Numbered from the stretch's first letter, positions 1 to 8,298 are shown. The stretch: DNA of 33,998 nucleotides from Cellulomonas hominis (GCF_005239125.1 NZ_SZYE01000021.1:1-33998); one strand, 5' to 3'. A program made the numbers and translations. Notes: a model not told the origin generated them from the sequence alone.

Positions 1-1442
1 TGCCCGTCGACGTAGGTGGTCACCGCGAGGTTGAACCAGGCGAACCCGATGACGTCGTCGTTCTGGCCGGGGTCGAAGCCCCGGAAGAACGACGTCACCC
101 AGGCGGGCTTGGTGCCGCCGATCTCCGACGCGCCGACCTCGGCCAGCAGGATCTTCTTGTCGGTGATCGCCCGGAGCTGGTCCAGCGTGCGGTCGTAGGT
201 GTACGAGAACGTCGCGTCGTTGTCCGCCTTGTAGGGCGGGCGCTGGTAGCCGGAGACGCCGACCCAGTCCACGTACGCGTCGCCCGGGTAGAGCGCCCGC
301 AGGAAGTCGGTGGTCTGGTTGGCGGCCGGCAGGTTGTTGACGATGTTCGGCGCCCAGACCCAGATGACGTACTGGTTGGCGCCGTTCGCCTCGAAGACGT
401 CGTGGACGTGCTGCCACATCTTCACGTAGTCGCCGACCGCGTTGCCGTTGATGGGGGCGCCGGAGCCGGTCTGCTCGGCCCACGGGTACCAGACGCCGTT
501 CATCTCGTGGTCCAGCCGGATGGCCAGCGGGAGGCCGGTCGCCGCGATGTCCTTGGCGTACTGCGTGAGGTAGGCGTCGAAGTCGCCGGCGATGATCTTG
601 GGCAGGGTGTAGTCCGGCTCGTCGACGACGTCGTTCTTGGACGCGATCGGCCGGGACTCCCAGGTGAGCATCGGCAGCATGCCGCGCTGCCAGGCGCGGG
701 TGACCGCGTTGGCGCGGTAGGACTCGTCCCAGCCGCCGAAGAACCCGACCATCGACTGCCGCCGGCCCACCTCGTCCGCCGCGTCGTCGAACGTGGCCCA
801 GTTGAACGGGGCCTGCTCGGTGTACATGCCGAAGTAGCGGCTGGTGGGGTTCACCAGCGCCGCCTTGCTCGGGGCGGTCGGCTGCGCGGGTGCGGCCGGG
901 GTGCTCGGGTTGTCCGGGCGCGGGGTCGTCGGGTTGGCCGCGCCGGCGCCGCCGGCGGCTGCCGCCGAGCCGCCGCGGCCGGGGCGGGACGACGAGCCCG
1001 ACGACGAGCCGGACGACCGCGAGGACCCGGACCGCGAGCCCGACGACCCGGAGGTCGCCTTCTCGTCGGACCCGGCGTCGGCCGCGGCGGCGGCGTCGGC
1101 CTCGCGCTGCGCCTGGTTCTGCGCCGCGGTCTCCTCGCCCTTCTTGCGGGCGGCCTGCTCGTCGCCCAGGACCTCGCGCAGGGCGTCGGCCTGCGCGCGG
1201 CTGGACTCGAGCTGGCCCTCGAGCTCGGCGTTCCGCTGCTGGAGCGCGAGCTCGGCGGCGGTGGGCTCGTCGGCCTCGGCGTTGACGATGGAGGAGACGG
1301 TCGGCAGGTTCCACACGACGGCGGTGACCGCGACGAGGGCCAGCACGATGACGGCGGTCGCGACGCGGGCGCGGAGGGTCATCCGGCCCATCGTGGGCGC
1401 CCACCAGTGCTTGCCGCTGGGGGTGATCGGTGCGTCAGACAT
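1..1442 (-). CDS. Membrane-anchored GH26 glycoside hydrolase (beta-mannanase family), 3' end off window
   Basis: 480 codons are visible and the frame is still open at base 1, so the C-terminus is missing. From the ATG at 1442 the protein has a short basic cytoplasmic tail, one membrane segment (about residues 20-42), a charged Glu/Gln/Ala-rich likely coiled coil (about 50-100), a Ser/Gly/Arg/Pro-rich linker (about 105-165) and then a GH26 domain. GH26 hallmarks are HEMNGVWYPW, with the likely acid/base Glu313, and LLAEVGASE, with the likely nucleophile Glu435; their spacing of about 120 residues fits the family. GH26 enzymes cut beta-1,4-mannans, beta-1,3-xylan or mixed-linked glucans. The start overlaps the end of the upstream glycosyltransferase gene by 8 bases, so the two are almost surely co-translated. 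Anchoring on a stalk outside the membrane, next to a polysaccharide synthase, suggests trimming or release of the polymer rather than foraging (inference). The substrate cannot be read from the sequence. Confidence 0.88.
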   Translation of the reverse strand, partial: MSDAPITPSGKHWWAPTMGRMTLRARVATAVIVLALVAVTAVVWNLPTVSSIVNAEADEPTAAELALQQRNAELEGQLESSRAQADALREVLGDEQAARKKGEETAAQNQAQREADAAAAADAGSDEKATSGSSGSRSGSSRSSGSSSGSSSRPGRGGSAAAAGGAGAANPTTPRPDNPSTPAAPAQPTAPSKAALVNPTSRYFGMYTEQAPFNWATFDDAADEVGRRQSMVGFFGGWDESYRANAVTRAWQRGMLPMLTWESRPIASKNDVVDEPDYTLPKIIAGDFDAYLTQYAKDIAATGLPLAIRLDHEMNGVWYPWAEQTGSGAPINGNAVGDYVKMWQHVHDVFEANGANQYVIWVWAPNIVNNLPAANQTTDFLRALYPGDAYVDWVGVSGYQRPPYKADNDATFSYTYDRTLDQLRAITDKKILLAEVGASEIGGTKPAWVTSFFRGFDPGQNDDVIGFAWFNLAVTTYVDG

Positions 1443-3078
1443 AGAGGAGGGCCTCCAGGGCGAACAGGACCACGGCGATCGCGTAGGGGATCGCCGCGAG
1501 CGGGTTGAGCCGTCGGCGGGGGCTCGCGGGGGCGGCGGCACGGGCGTGCCGGCGCGAGGGCTCGGGGGCGGTGACGGTCGCGACCGCGGTGTGCGCGGCC
1601 GGGGCCGCCGCCGGGGCGGCGGGCGCCGTGGCGCCGGCCTCCAGCGGGGCGTACCCGGCGAGGGCGTGCACCGGCTCGCCGTGCGCGCCGGGGTCGGTGG
1701 CGTGGTCGCGCTGCGTGGGGAAGGCACCGCGGTCGACGACGTCGACCGGTGCCGTGTCGGCGATCAGGCCGAGCTCGGCCTCGAGCGTGCCGGGCTGCGT
1801 GGTCTCCTCCGCGGCACCCTGGCCCGGGTCGCCGCCGGCGTAGGCACCGGCGCGGGTGCCCCATCCGGAGGCGTGCGCCATGCGCAGGAAGCCGAGCAGG
1901 CGGACCGGCATCAGGAAGAACGTCGAGACGATGATGAAGACCGGCAGCCGGAAGAAGTCGCCGGGGACCTCCTGGAGGTGCCGGATCTGCCGGATCGCCA
2001 TGGACAGCACGGAGGAGACGACCATCAGCCCGATGACCCAGAACCAGCCGGCCTGGGCGCCGTAGGTCTCGAGCATCGCCTCGTAGAGGTTCACGCCCGT
2101 GCCGCTGGCGGAGCGGTAGACCCAGCCCGCGATCGTCCCCACGAGCAGGAACGGCAGCAGGATGTCGGTGAGGAAGAAGATCGCCAGGATCGGCGCGTGC
2201 CCCAGCATCCAGGGGAGCATCCGCAGGGTGTTGTACTGCGAGCCGCGGGCCCAGCGGAGCTGCTGCTTGAACAGCTTCTTCACCTGCAGCGGGGCGTCGG
2301 TGTAGACGAGGCTCGTGTGCTGGTAGACGGTCCGGTAGCCCTGCTTGAGGGTGAGGTTCGTCAGCGTGCGGTCGTCGGAGACCTCGAGGAAGACGCCCAT
2401 GAACCGCTGGGTCATGAAGTCGTCCATGACGTCGATCAGGATGTGCCGGCGGAACGCGATGGTGCGGCCCGGCAGGCAGCCGACCTGGCCCAGCACGGAC
2501 TGCGCGGGCATCGAGTAGAGCGAGCGCGAGTTCTCCAGCCAGTCCGCCCAGCGGGTGATCCAGGAGCGCGTGGGCTCGAGGATGCGCTGGCGGGTCGTGA
2601 CGCCGCCGACGTTCGCGTCCTTGAACGGCTTGATCAGCTCGGGCAGGGTGCCCGGCGTCCAGACCGTGTCGGAGTCGAGCAGCACGGTGATGTCGTACGC
2701 CGACATCTCGGTGCCGATCTTGACGGCGTTGCGCTTGCCCGGGATCGGGGTGTGCACCCAGCGGACGAGCGGCGCGAACTCCTCGCACACCGCCTCGAGG
2801 CCGGGGTTGCGGGCGCCGTTGATGACGACGATGACCTCGTCGGGTCGCTGCTCGGTCACGCGGGTCAGCACGTCGCGGAACAGGTCGAGCGGCTCGTCGA
2901 CGACGGGCACGATGACGCTGGTGGTCTCGTGGTGCTCGGCGGTCCACGGGCGGTACCGGCGGGACAGGCCCACCTTGAGCAGCCACAGGGCCCAGACGAG
3001 CCCGGAGAAGATCGTGAAGAGGTACAGCTCGGCCTGCTCGTCGAGCATGTGCCGGATCTGCAGGATGAAGATGAACAT
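1435..3078 (-). CDS. Processive family-2 glycosyltransferase, hyaluronan/chitin synthase-like
   Basis: 547 aa. The ATG at 3078 follows a good ribosome site (GAGGTGA). The order is one N-terminal membrane helix (about 17-38), a cytoplasmic GT-A domain (about 52-290), several membrane helices (about 293-400), a long Ala/Pro-rich low-complexity stretch (about 415-520) and a last C-terminal helix. Motifs of processive synthases are present: GKRNAVK (114-120), metal-binding DSD (135-137), GRTIAFRR (204-211), the acceptor/base motif DDRT (235-238), QQLRW (272-276, the QxxRW motif) and WGTR (406-409), which is typical of hyaluronan and chitin synthases. No PilZ (c-di-GMP) domain is seen. Such enzymes polymerise a UDP- or GDP-sugar on the cytoplasmic face and extrude the chain. 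The product is unknown; the overlapping GH26 gene hints at a beta-linked hexosan (inference). The low-complexity insert before the last helix is unusual for the family. Confidence 0.88.
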   Translation of the reverse strand: MFIFILQIRHMLDEQAELYLFTIFSGLVWALWLLKVGLSRRYRPWTAEHHETTSVIVPVVDEPLDLFRDVLTRVTEQRPDEVIVVINGARNPGLEAVCEEFAPLVRWVHTPIPGKRNAVKIGTEMSAYDITVLLDSDTVWTPGTLPELIKPFKDANVGGVTTRQRILEPTRSWITRWADWLENSRSLYSMPAQSVLGQVGCLPGRTIAFRRHILIDVMDDFMTQRFMGVFLEVSDDRTLTNLTLKQGYRTVYQHTSLVYTDAPLQVKKLFKQQLRWARGSQYNTLRMLPWMLGHAPILAIFFLTDILLPFLLVGTIAGWVYRSASGTGVNLYEAMLETYGAQAGWFWVIGLMVVSSVLSMAIRQIRHLQEVPGDFFRLPVFIIVSTFFLMPVRLLGFLRMAHASGWGTRAGAYAGGDPGQGAAEETTQPGTLEAELGLIADTAPVDVVDRGAFPTQRDHATDPGAHGEPVHALAGYAPLEAGATAPAAPAAAPAAHTAVATVTAPEPSRRHARAAAPASPRRRLNPLAAIPYAIAVVLFALEALLYV

Positions 3079-3212
3079 CGCTCACCTCGGCGTCGGTCGG
3101 GAGGGTGCCGGCGGCGACGGTGACGCGGCGGAGGGCGGGGACGCAGATGTGCTGTCCCGGTCGGGAGGCGTGCGCCTCTGTGACAGGAGCGGGGGGCTTC
3201 GGGGGGAGAGGT

Positions 3213-3225
3213 GTCACCCGATCGG
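3213..3225. repeat. 13-bp direct repeat, copy 1
   Basis: GTCACCCGATCGG occurs here and again, identically, at 3568-3580 in the same intergenic region. This copy lies in the likely untranslated leader of the glycosyltransferase. The meaning is unknown; it could be a regulator half-site. Confidence 0.5.
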
Positions 3226-3348
3226 ACGGGCGGCGACGAGACGATCGGTGGAATCTGTGCGCCGGTTGTGCTCCCGGCCTCGAGTGGGCCCAGCGTGTTG
3301 GACGGGGCAGCCGCCGCGCAACTCGCTTCCGGCAAATCGGGCACTGTT

Positions 3349-3364
3349 TGTGAGATGGATCACA
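3349..3364. promoter_or_regulatory. CRP/GlxR-type cAMP receptor site
   Basis: TGTGA-N6-TCACA, a perfect match to the CRP consensus that actinobacterial Crp/GlxR proteins also recognise. It lies 271 bp before the glycosyltransferase start and 425 bp before clpB, so the polysaccharide operon is the more likely target. Confidence 0.7.
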
Positions 3365-3382
3365 GCAAGGGTGTCCGGATTG

Positions 3383-3412
3383 CCCATAAATGCGCAGATC
3401 ACAGTCGTGCAA
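3383..3412 (-). promoter_or_regulatory. Possible promoter of the glycosyltransferase-GH26 operon
   Basis: On the minus strand, TTGCAC (3407-3412) and TATGGG (3383-3388) are 18 nt apart and resemble -35 and -10 boxes. Transcription would start near 3377 and give a leader of about 300 nt. The CRP-type site would then sit just downstream of the start point, a position that usually represses. The -10 match is weak. Confidence 0.35.
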
Positions 3413-3414
3413 GT

Positions 3415-3442
3415 CGGACATGTCCGGAGCGGGAAGCGCTTC
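3415..3442. promoter_or_regulatory. Two adjacent palindromes, possible operators
   Basis: CGGACATGTCCG (3415-3426) is a perfect 12-bp palindrome next to the possible -35 box. GAAGCGCTTC (3433-3442) is a perfect 10-bp palindrome whose AAGCGCTT centre resembles operators of LacI-family sugar regulators. No such regulator is encoded in the window. Confidence 0.4.
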
Positions 3443-3516
3443 AACGCGTGCGCTGGTCAGCGCGCGTGTCGCGCGTTGCGGGGATGTGTCGTACGGGAGT
3501 CGGCGGCGTGAAGCCG

Positions 3517-3534
3517 GTCACAACACGTGGTGAC
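3517..3534. promoter_or_regulatory. Inverted repeat GTCAC-N8-GTGAC
   Basis: Five-base arms enclose the palindrome CACGTG. The site lies between the two divergent transcription units and could bind a dimeric regulator. No family assignment is possible. Confidence 0.3.
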
Positions 3535-3567
3535 GTGTGTCAGAGTCACGTCCTGCTATGACCCGAC

Positions 3568-3580
3568 GTCACCCGATCGG
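3568..3580. repeat. 13-bp direct repeat, copy 2
   Basis: Second identical copy of GTCACCCGATCGG, 355 bp from the first. Apart from the listed sites, the 710-bp region 3079-3788 shows no credible gene. Confidence 0.5.
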
Positions 3581-3663
3581 TCGCCGCCCGCACCGGGCCC
3601 GTCGGGGGCCGTGGCCGGGTGCGGACGGGCAAGGACGAGGGGGCTGCCGGGGTCGACGGCGAG

Positions 3664-3686
3664 AGTTGAGCGGAATAGGCTCAACT
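3664..3686. promoter_or_regulatory. HAIR element (HspR operator) of clpB
   Basis: AGTTGAGC-N7-GCTCAACT, a perfect 8-bp inverted repeat with a 7-nt spacer. It closely matches the actinobacterial HAIR consensus CTTGAGT-N7-ACTCAAG bound by the heat-shock repressor HspR. It lies about 100 bp before clpB, a classical HspR target in Streptomyces and mycobacteria. Confidence 0.85.
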
Positions 3687-3697
3687 TCGACGGCGTT
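3672..3697 (+). promoter_or_regulatory. SigR/SigH-like promoter of clpB
   Basis: GGAAT (3672-3676), 18 nt, then GTT (3695-3697) fits the consensus GGAAT-N18/19-GTT of the redox and heat ECF factors SigR (Streptomyces) and SigH (mycobacteria). Its -35 box lies in the spacer of the HAIR repeat, so bound HspR would cover it. Confidence 0.6.
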
Positions 3698-3788
3698 GCA
3701 CAGGACGTCCCGCACCGACCCGCGGGACGCACCAGCACGCACGCGCGCGGCCGACCGGCCGCCGCGACCCGGACGCACGGAGGGGACG

Positions 3789-6392
3789 TTGGACGCGAAG
3801 CTCACCACCAAGTCGCAGGAGGCGATCGGCGACGCCATCCAGCAGGCGTCGGCCGCGGGGAACCCGCAGCTGGAGCCGGCCCACCTGCTGAACGCGCTGC
3901 TCGCCCAGGAGGGCGGCGTCGCGAACGGCCTGCTCGACGCCGTGGGCGCCGACCGCCAGGCGCTCGGCCGGGCGGTGCGCGCGATCCTCGTCAACCTCCC
4001 CGCAGCGAGCGGCTCCTCCGTCGCCCAGCCGACCGCCTCCCGGGCCACCGCGTCCGCGATCGAGGCCGCGTCGGCCGAGGCACGCACCCTGGGCGACGAC
4101 TACGTGTCCACCGAGCACCTCCTGCTCGGCCTCGCCGCCGGCCAGACCGGCGTCGCCGACGCCCTGCGCGCCCAGGGCGCGTCCCGCGACGCGCTCGCCG
4201 CGGCGCTGCCGTCCGTCCGCGGCTCGGCGCGGGTCACCAGCCCCAACCCCGAGGGCACCTACAAGGCCCTCGAGCAGTACGGCGTCGACCTCACGCAGCG
4301 GGCCCGCGACGGGAGGCTCGACCCGGTCATCGGCCGGGACGCCGAGATCCGCCGCGTCATCCAGGTGCTGTCCCGCCGGACCAAGAACAACCCCGTGCTG
4401 ATCGGCGAGCCCGGCGTCGGCAAGACCGCCGTCGTCGAGGGCCTCGCCCAGCGCATCGTCGCCGGCGACGTGCCGGAGTCCCTGCGCGGCAAGCGCCTCG
4501 TGTCGCTCGACCTCGCGGCGATGGTCGCCGGCGCGAAGTACCGCGGCGAGTTCGAGGAGCGGCTGAAGGCGGTCCTGGAGGAGATCACCTCCTCCGAGGG
4601 CGAGGTCGTCACGTTCATCGACGAGCTGCACACGGTCGTCGGCGCGGGCGCCGGCGGCGAGGGCGCCATGGACGCGGGCAACATGCTCAAGCCGATGCTG
4701 GCCCGCGGCGAGCTGCGCCTGGTCGGCGCCACCACCCTGGACGAGTACCGAGAGCGGATCGAGAAGGACCCCGCCCTGGAGCGCCGGTTCCAGCAGGTGT
4801 TCGTCGGCGAGCCCTCCGTGGAGGACACCGTCGCCATCCTGCGCGGCCTCAAGGAGCGGTACGAGGCGCACCACAAGGTGACGATCGCCGACGCCGCCCT
4901 GGTCGCCGCCGCGACCCTGTCCGACCGGTACATCACCGGCCGCCAGCTCCCGGACAAGGCGATCGACCTGGTCGACGAGGCCGCGTCCCGGCTGCGGATG
5001 GAGCTCGACTCCTCCCCGGTCGAGATCGACGAGCTGCAGCGCGCCGTCACCCGGCTGGAGATGGAGGAGGTCGTGCTGTCCGAGGCGGACGACCCCGCCT
5101 CCCGCGAACGGCTCGAGAAGCTCCGCGCCGACCTGGCCGACCGCCGCGAGGAGCTCGCCGGGCTCACCGCGCGCTGGGAGAAGGAGAAGGCCGGGCACAA
5201 CCTCGTCGGCGACCTCAAGGCGCGCCTGGACGACCTGCGCTCGACCGCGGACCGGCTGCTGCGCGAGGGCGACCTCGCCGCGGCCGCGCGCCTGCAGTAC
5301 GGCGAGATCCCGGCGGTCGAGAAGGAGATCGCGGAGGCGGAGCGCAGCGAGCGGGAGGCCGACTCCTCCGTCGCGGCGGACACCCCGATGATCGCCGACA
5401 AGGTCGGCCCGGACGAGATCGCCGAGGTCGTCGCCATGTGGACGGGCATCCCCGCCGGGCGCCTGCTGGAGGGCGAGACCGCGAAGCTGCTCCGGATGGA
5501 GGAGGTCATCGGCGAGCGGCTGATCGGGCAGTCCGCGGCGGTCGCCGCCGTGTCGGACGCCGTGCGCCGATCGCGCGCGGGCATCGCCGACCCCGACCGC
5601 CCGACCGGGTCGTTCCTGTTCCTCGGCCCGACCGGCGTCGGCAAGACCGAGCTCGCCAAGGCGCTCGCGGACTTCCTGTTCGACGACGAGCGCGCCATGG
5701 TCCGGATCGACATGTCCGAGTACGCCGAGCGGCACTCCGTCGCGCGCCTCATCGGGGCGCCCCCGGGCTACGTCGGCTACGAGGAGGGCGGCCAGCTCAC
5801 CGAGGCCGTCCGGCGCCGCCCGTACTCGGTGCTGCTGCTCGACGAGGTCGAGAAGGCGCACCCCGAGGTGTTCGACATCCTGCTGCAGGTGCTGGACGAC
5901 GGCCGGCTCACCGACGGCCAGGGCCGCACGGTCGACTTCCGGAACGTCATCCTCGTGCTGACGTCCAACCTCGGCTCGCAGCACCTCGTGGACCCGCTGC
6001 TCGACCCCGAGCAGCGCCGCGCCGGCGTGATGGACGCGGTGCGCGCGGCGTTCAAGCCGGAGTTCCTCAACCGGCTGGACGACATCGTGCTGTTCGACCC
6101 GCTGTCGCTCGAGGAGATCGGCAGGATCGTCGACCTGCAGGTCGCGTCCCTCGCGGCGCGGCTGCGGGACCGGCGGCTCACGCTCGACGTGGAGCCGGCG
6201 GCGCGCGAGTGGCTGGCGATCGAGGGCTTCGACCCGGCGTACGGGGCCCGGCCGCTGCGCCGGCTCGTGCAGCGCGAGATCGGCGACAAGCTGGCCCGGC
6301 TGCTGCTCGCGGGCGAGGTCCACGACGGCGACACGGTGCGCGTGACCCGCGCGGCCGACGGGCAGGGCGGCCTGGAGCTGACCCGGGGCTGA
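3789..6392 (+). CDS. clpB: ATP-dependent protein disaggregase ClpB
   Basis: 867 aa, the usual ClpB length. ClpB is a cytoplasmic hexameric AAA+ machine that, with DnaK, pulls proteins out of aggregates. The domain order is: N-terminal double-repeat domain (about 1-145), first AAA+ module with Walker A GEPGVGKT (206-213) and Walker B FIDELH, a long charged coiled-coil middle domain (about 400-520) that separates ClpB from ClpC and ClpA, and a second AAA+ module with GPTGVGKT (about 612-619) and [10 protein letters not shown]. The start is TTG at 3789, preceded by GGAGGGG; the protein then begins with the [12 protein letters not shown] sequence typical of actinobacterial ClpB. The same frame is open further upstream, but that part is non-coding and holds the promoter and HAIR site. 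The gene is single, with a hairpin terminator after it. Control is probably by HspR plus a SigR/SigH-type factor. Confidence 0.97.
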   Translation: MDAKLTTKSQEAIGDAIQQASAAGNPQLEPAHLLNALLAQEGGVANGLLDAVGADRQALGRAVRAILVNLPAASGSSVAQPTASRATASAIEAASAEARTLGDDYVSTEHLLLGLAAGQTGVADALRAQGASRDALAAALPSVRGSARVTSPNPEGTYKALEQYGVDLTQRARDGRLDPVIGRDAEIRRVIQVLSRRTKNNPVLIGEPGVGKTAVVEGLAQRIVAGDVPESLRGKRLVSLDLAAMVAGAKYRGEFEERLKAVLEEITSSEGEVVTFIDELHTVVGAGAGGEGAMDAGNMLKPMLARGELRLVGATTLDEYRERIEKDPALERRFQQVFVGEPSVEDTVAILRGLKERYEAHHKVTIADAALVAAATLSDRYITGRQLPDKAIDLVDEAASRLRMELDSSPVEIDELQRAVTRLEMEEVVLSEADDPASRERLEKLRADLADRREELAGLTARWEKEKAGHNLVGDLKARLDDLRSTADRLLREGDLAAAARLQYGEIPAVEKEIAEAERSEREADSSVAADTPMIADKVGPDEIAEVVAMWTGIPAGRLLEGETAKLLRMEEVIGERLIGQSAAVAAVSDAVRRSRAGIADPDRPTGSFLFLGPTGVGKTELAKALADFLFDDERAMVRIDMSEYAERHSVARLIGAPPGYVGYEEGGQLTEAVRRRPYSVLLLDEVEKAHPEVFDILLQVLDDGRLTDGQGRTVDFRNVILVLTSNLGSQHLVDPLLDPEQRRAGVMDAVRAAFKPEFLNRLDDIVLFDPLSLEEIGRIVDLQVASLAARLRDRRLTLDVEPAAREWLAIEGFDPAYGARPLRRLVQREIGDKLARLLLAGEVHDGDTVRVTRAADGQGGLELTRG

Positions 6393-6431
6393 CGCCGGGG
6401 CCCGGGCGCGGCGGCGTGCCCGCGACGTCCG

Positions 6432-6468
6432 GTGTGCGAGGTGTGCAGGACCTGTGCGCCTCGCACGC
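6432..6468 (+). terminator. Hairpin after clpB
   Basis: Arms GTGCGAGG (6434-6441) and CCTCGCAC (6459-6466) enclose a second short CAGG/CCTG stem. There is no T-run, as usual in this GC-rich DNA. Confidence 0.55.
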
Positions 6469-6508
6469 CCGACCCCGGGCACCGGGGGCCGCCCGCGGGG
6501 TCGCGTGC

Positions 6509-6514
6509 GACGAT
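6509..6514 (+). promoter_or_regulatory. -10 box of leaderless DedA gene
   Basis: GACGAT ends 8 nt before the ATG at 6523, and there is no ribosome site. This is the leaderless pattern seen at many genes of this window. Confidence 0.45.
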
Positions 6515-6522
6515 CGACCGCG

Positions 6523-7194
6523 ATGAACGCGACCCTCGCCCTGGCCGCCGCCCCCGCCGCCTCCGGCACGCCCGAGCTCACCGGCCTGGCCGGCTGGGTG
6601 GTGAGCGTCATCGAGACCATGGGCCCCACCGGGGTCGGCCTCGTCGTGGCGCTGGAGAACCTGTTCCCACCCATCCCGTCCGAGGTCGTGCTCCCCGTCG
6701 CGGGGTACGTGGCGAGCCAGGGGCAGATGAGCCTCGTGTGGGCCGTCGTCGCGGCCACGCTCGGCGCGGTCGCCGGCGCGTGGCTGCTCTACGGCCTCGG
6801 CGCCTGGTTCGGGCGGGCGCGGCTGCGCCGCTGGCTGGAGCGGATCCCGCTCATGGAGGTCGAGGACCTGGACCGCGCCGAGGCGTGGTTCGAGCGGCAC
6901 GGCGGCGCGGCGGTGCTGATCGGGCGGTGCGTGCCGATCGTCCGCTCGCTCGTGTCGATCCCGGCCGGCCTGGAGCGGATGCCGCAGACCCGGTTCCTGC
7001 TGTACACCGCGCTCGGCAGCGCGGTCTGGAACAGCCTGCTGATCGTCGGCGGGTACGTGCTCGGCTCCCAGTGGCAGGACATCGGGCACTACTCGGACTA
7101 CATCAACTACGCCGTGTACGCCGTGATCGTGGTGCTGGTCGTGCGGTTCGTCTGGACCCGGCTGCGCCGCAGGCGGCTCGCCGCCCGCGGCTGA
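6523..7194 (+). CDS. DedA-family membrane protein
   Basis: 223 aa, an integral membrane protein of the DedA/SNARE-associated family (PF09335). These proteins act as lipid flippases or transporters, for example of undecaprenyl phosphate and phosphatidylethanolamine, and support membrane homeostasis. Visible hallmarks are ENLFPPIPSEVVLPVAGY (about 40-60), the re-entrant loop with the conserved acidic and proline residues, and GRCVPIVRSLVSIPAG (about 133-150) with the essential arginine. A C-terminal hydrophobic segment is followed by an Arg-rich tail. I chose the ATG at 6523 because the first membrane segment follows soon after it and a -10 box sits 8 nt upstream. It is convergent with the flavoprotein gene, only 12 bp away. 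A second DedA gene lies at 16522-17280 and is clearly a different paralogue. The exact substrate is unknown. Confidence 0.88.
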   Translation: MNATLALAAAPAASGTPELTGLAGWVVSVIETMGPTGVGLVVALENLFPPIPSEVVLPVAGYVASQGQMSLVWAVVAATLGAVAGAWLLYGLGAWFGRARLRRWLERIPLMEVEDLDRAEAWFERHGGAAVLIGRCVPIVRSLVSIPAGLERMPQTRFLLYTALGSAVWNSLLIVGGYVLGSQWQDIGHYSDYINYAVYAVIVVLVVRFVWTRLRRRRLAARG

Positions 7195-7206
7195 CCGTCC
7201 CCCGCG

Positions 7207-8298
7207 TCAGCCGAACAGGGCACCCACCTTCGACGCGAACAGGTCCTCGCCCTTCAGGCGGCTCGTCGCCGCGGCGCCGACCACCCGGCGCACCCCGTCC
7301 TCGCCGACGAGCTGCGAGGCGCCACCCGCGCGGCCGAGCGGCAGCAGGATCCGCTCCGGCGCGGGGGCGTAGGTCGCGGTCGGCTCCCGGCCCTCGACGA
7401 GCGCCGTGATGTTCGCGGCCACCACCTCGGCGTGCGCGCGCGCCGCCGACGCGCGCTTGGACTCGGGCACGTCCGTGATGTCCCCGACCGCGAACACCGT
7501 CGGGTGGCCGGTCAGCGCGAGCGTCTCGTCGACCCGCACCTCGCCGAGGCCGTTGCGCGCGCCCGTCAGGTCGCCCGCCAGGTAGTCGCTCGCCGGCAGG
7601 TTGCCGTAGCAGCGGAACCACATCTGCGCCTCGACGCGGACGCCCGCCTCGGTCTCCACGACGAACGGCTCGTGCACGCCGACGTCCGACGGCGGCAGGT
7701 AGCCGAGCCGGGAGCCCAGCACCAGCTCCACCCGGTCGGCGAGCTGGGCGCGCACGGTCTCCCGCAGCTCCGGCAGGTAGTCGTCCGTGGTGAGCACGTC
7801 GTCGGCCTGGTCCACCACGGTGATCGACAGGTGCGGGTACGCGTCCAGCAGCTCGCCGACCAGCTCCAGGCCCACGGCGCCGGCGCCGACCACCAGGACG
7901 CGCTCCGCCCGGGCGAGCCCCTCGCGCATCCGGGCGAGCCGCGCCTGGGCGACCACCGTCTCGGACTCGATGAACTTGGCCGGGAACGGGTACGCCGTGC
8001 CCGTCGCGAGCACCAGGTAGTCGGCGTCCAGCGTGCTGCCGTCCGCGAGCCGCACCTGCCCGGACGTCGCGCGCTCGACCTTCTGGCGCAGCACCAGGCC
8101 GCGCTCCAGCAGGCGGTCGTAGCCGAAGAAGACGCGGTCCTCCCACGCGGGGTCCACCGCCGCGCGCAACGCCGCCGCGGCGTGCACGAACGCGTCCTTC
8201 GGGTCCACCAGGACGACGTCGGCGACGCCGTCCAGCAGCGAGGCCACCTGCGCCCCGCCGTACCCGCCGCCGACCACGACGACCCGCGGTGCTGCCAT
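7207..8298 (-). CDS. FAD-dependent pyridine nucleotide-disulphide oxidoreductase, NDH-2/AIF-like
   Basis: 363 aa. Two Rossmann folds are visible: an FAD-binding one at the N-terminus (VVVVGGGYGGAQVA, about 5-18) and an NAD(P)H-binding one in the middle (VLVVGAGAVGLELVG, about 145-160). A C-terminal FAD motif, VFAVGDITD, lies at about 287-295. There is no CxxxxC redox pair, so it is not a thioredoxin- or lipoamide-type reductase. Layout and length match type II NADH:quinone oxidoreductases and the AIFM2/FSP1 group, which pass electrons from NAD(P)H to quinones at the membrane surface. There is no membrane helix. The ATG at 8298 has an AGAGGGG ribosome site 8 nt before it. It stands alone, downstream of the GH3 gene's terminator. 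The electron acceptor is not predictable. Confidence 0.85.
   Translation of the reverse strand: MAAPRVVVVGGGYGGAQVASLLDGVADVVLVDPKDAFVHAAAALRAAVDPAWEDRVFFGYDRLLERGLVLRQKVERATSGQVRLADGSTLDADYLVLATGTAYPFPAKFIESETVVAQARLARMREGLARAERVLVVGAGAVGLELVGELLDAYPHLSITVVDQADDVLTTDDYLPELRETVRAQLADRVELVLGSRLGYLPPSDVGVHEPFVVETEAGVRVEAQMWFRCYGNLPASDYLAGDLTGARNGLGEVRVDETLALTGHPTVFAVGDITDVPESKRASAARAHAEVVAANITALVEGREPTATYAPAPERILLPLGRAGGASQLVGEDGVRRVVGAAATSRLKGEDLFASKVGALFG

Noticed and set aside
402-3123. Long open frames on the plus strand, such as 402-1508 and 844-3123
   Set aside because: They are shadows of the GH26 and GT2 genes: repetitive Gly/Arg/Ala/Asp composition, no domain, while the minus frames carry complete motif sets.
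3079-3348. A riboswitch (c-di-GMP, c-di-AMP or other) in the long glycosyltransferase leader
   Set aside because: The leader is GC-rich with short stems, but I found no conserved core of any class I know. A covariance-model search would settle it.
3537-3788. N-terminal extension of ClpB to an upstream start
   Set aside because: The extra 84 codons have no ClpB similarity and would cover the HAIR operator and promoter; the TTG at 3789 has a ribosome site and the family N-terminus.
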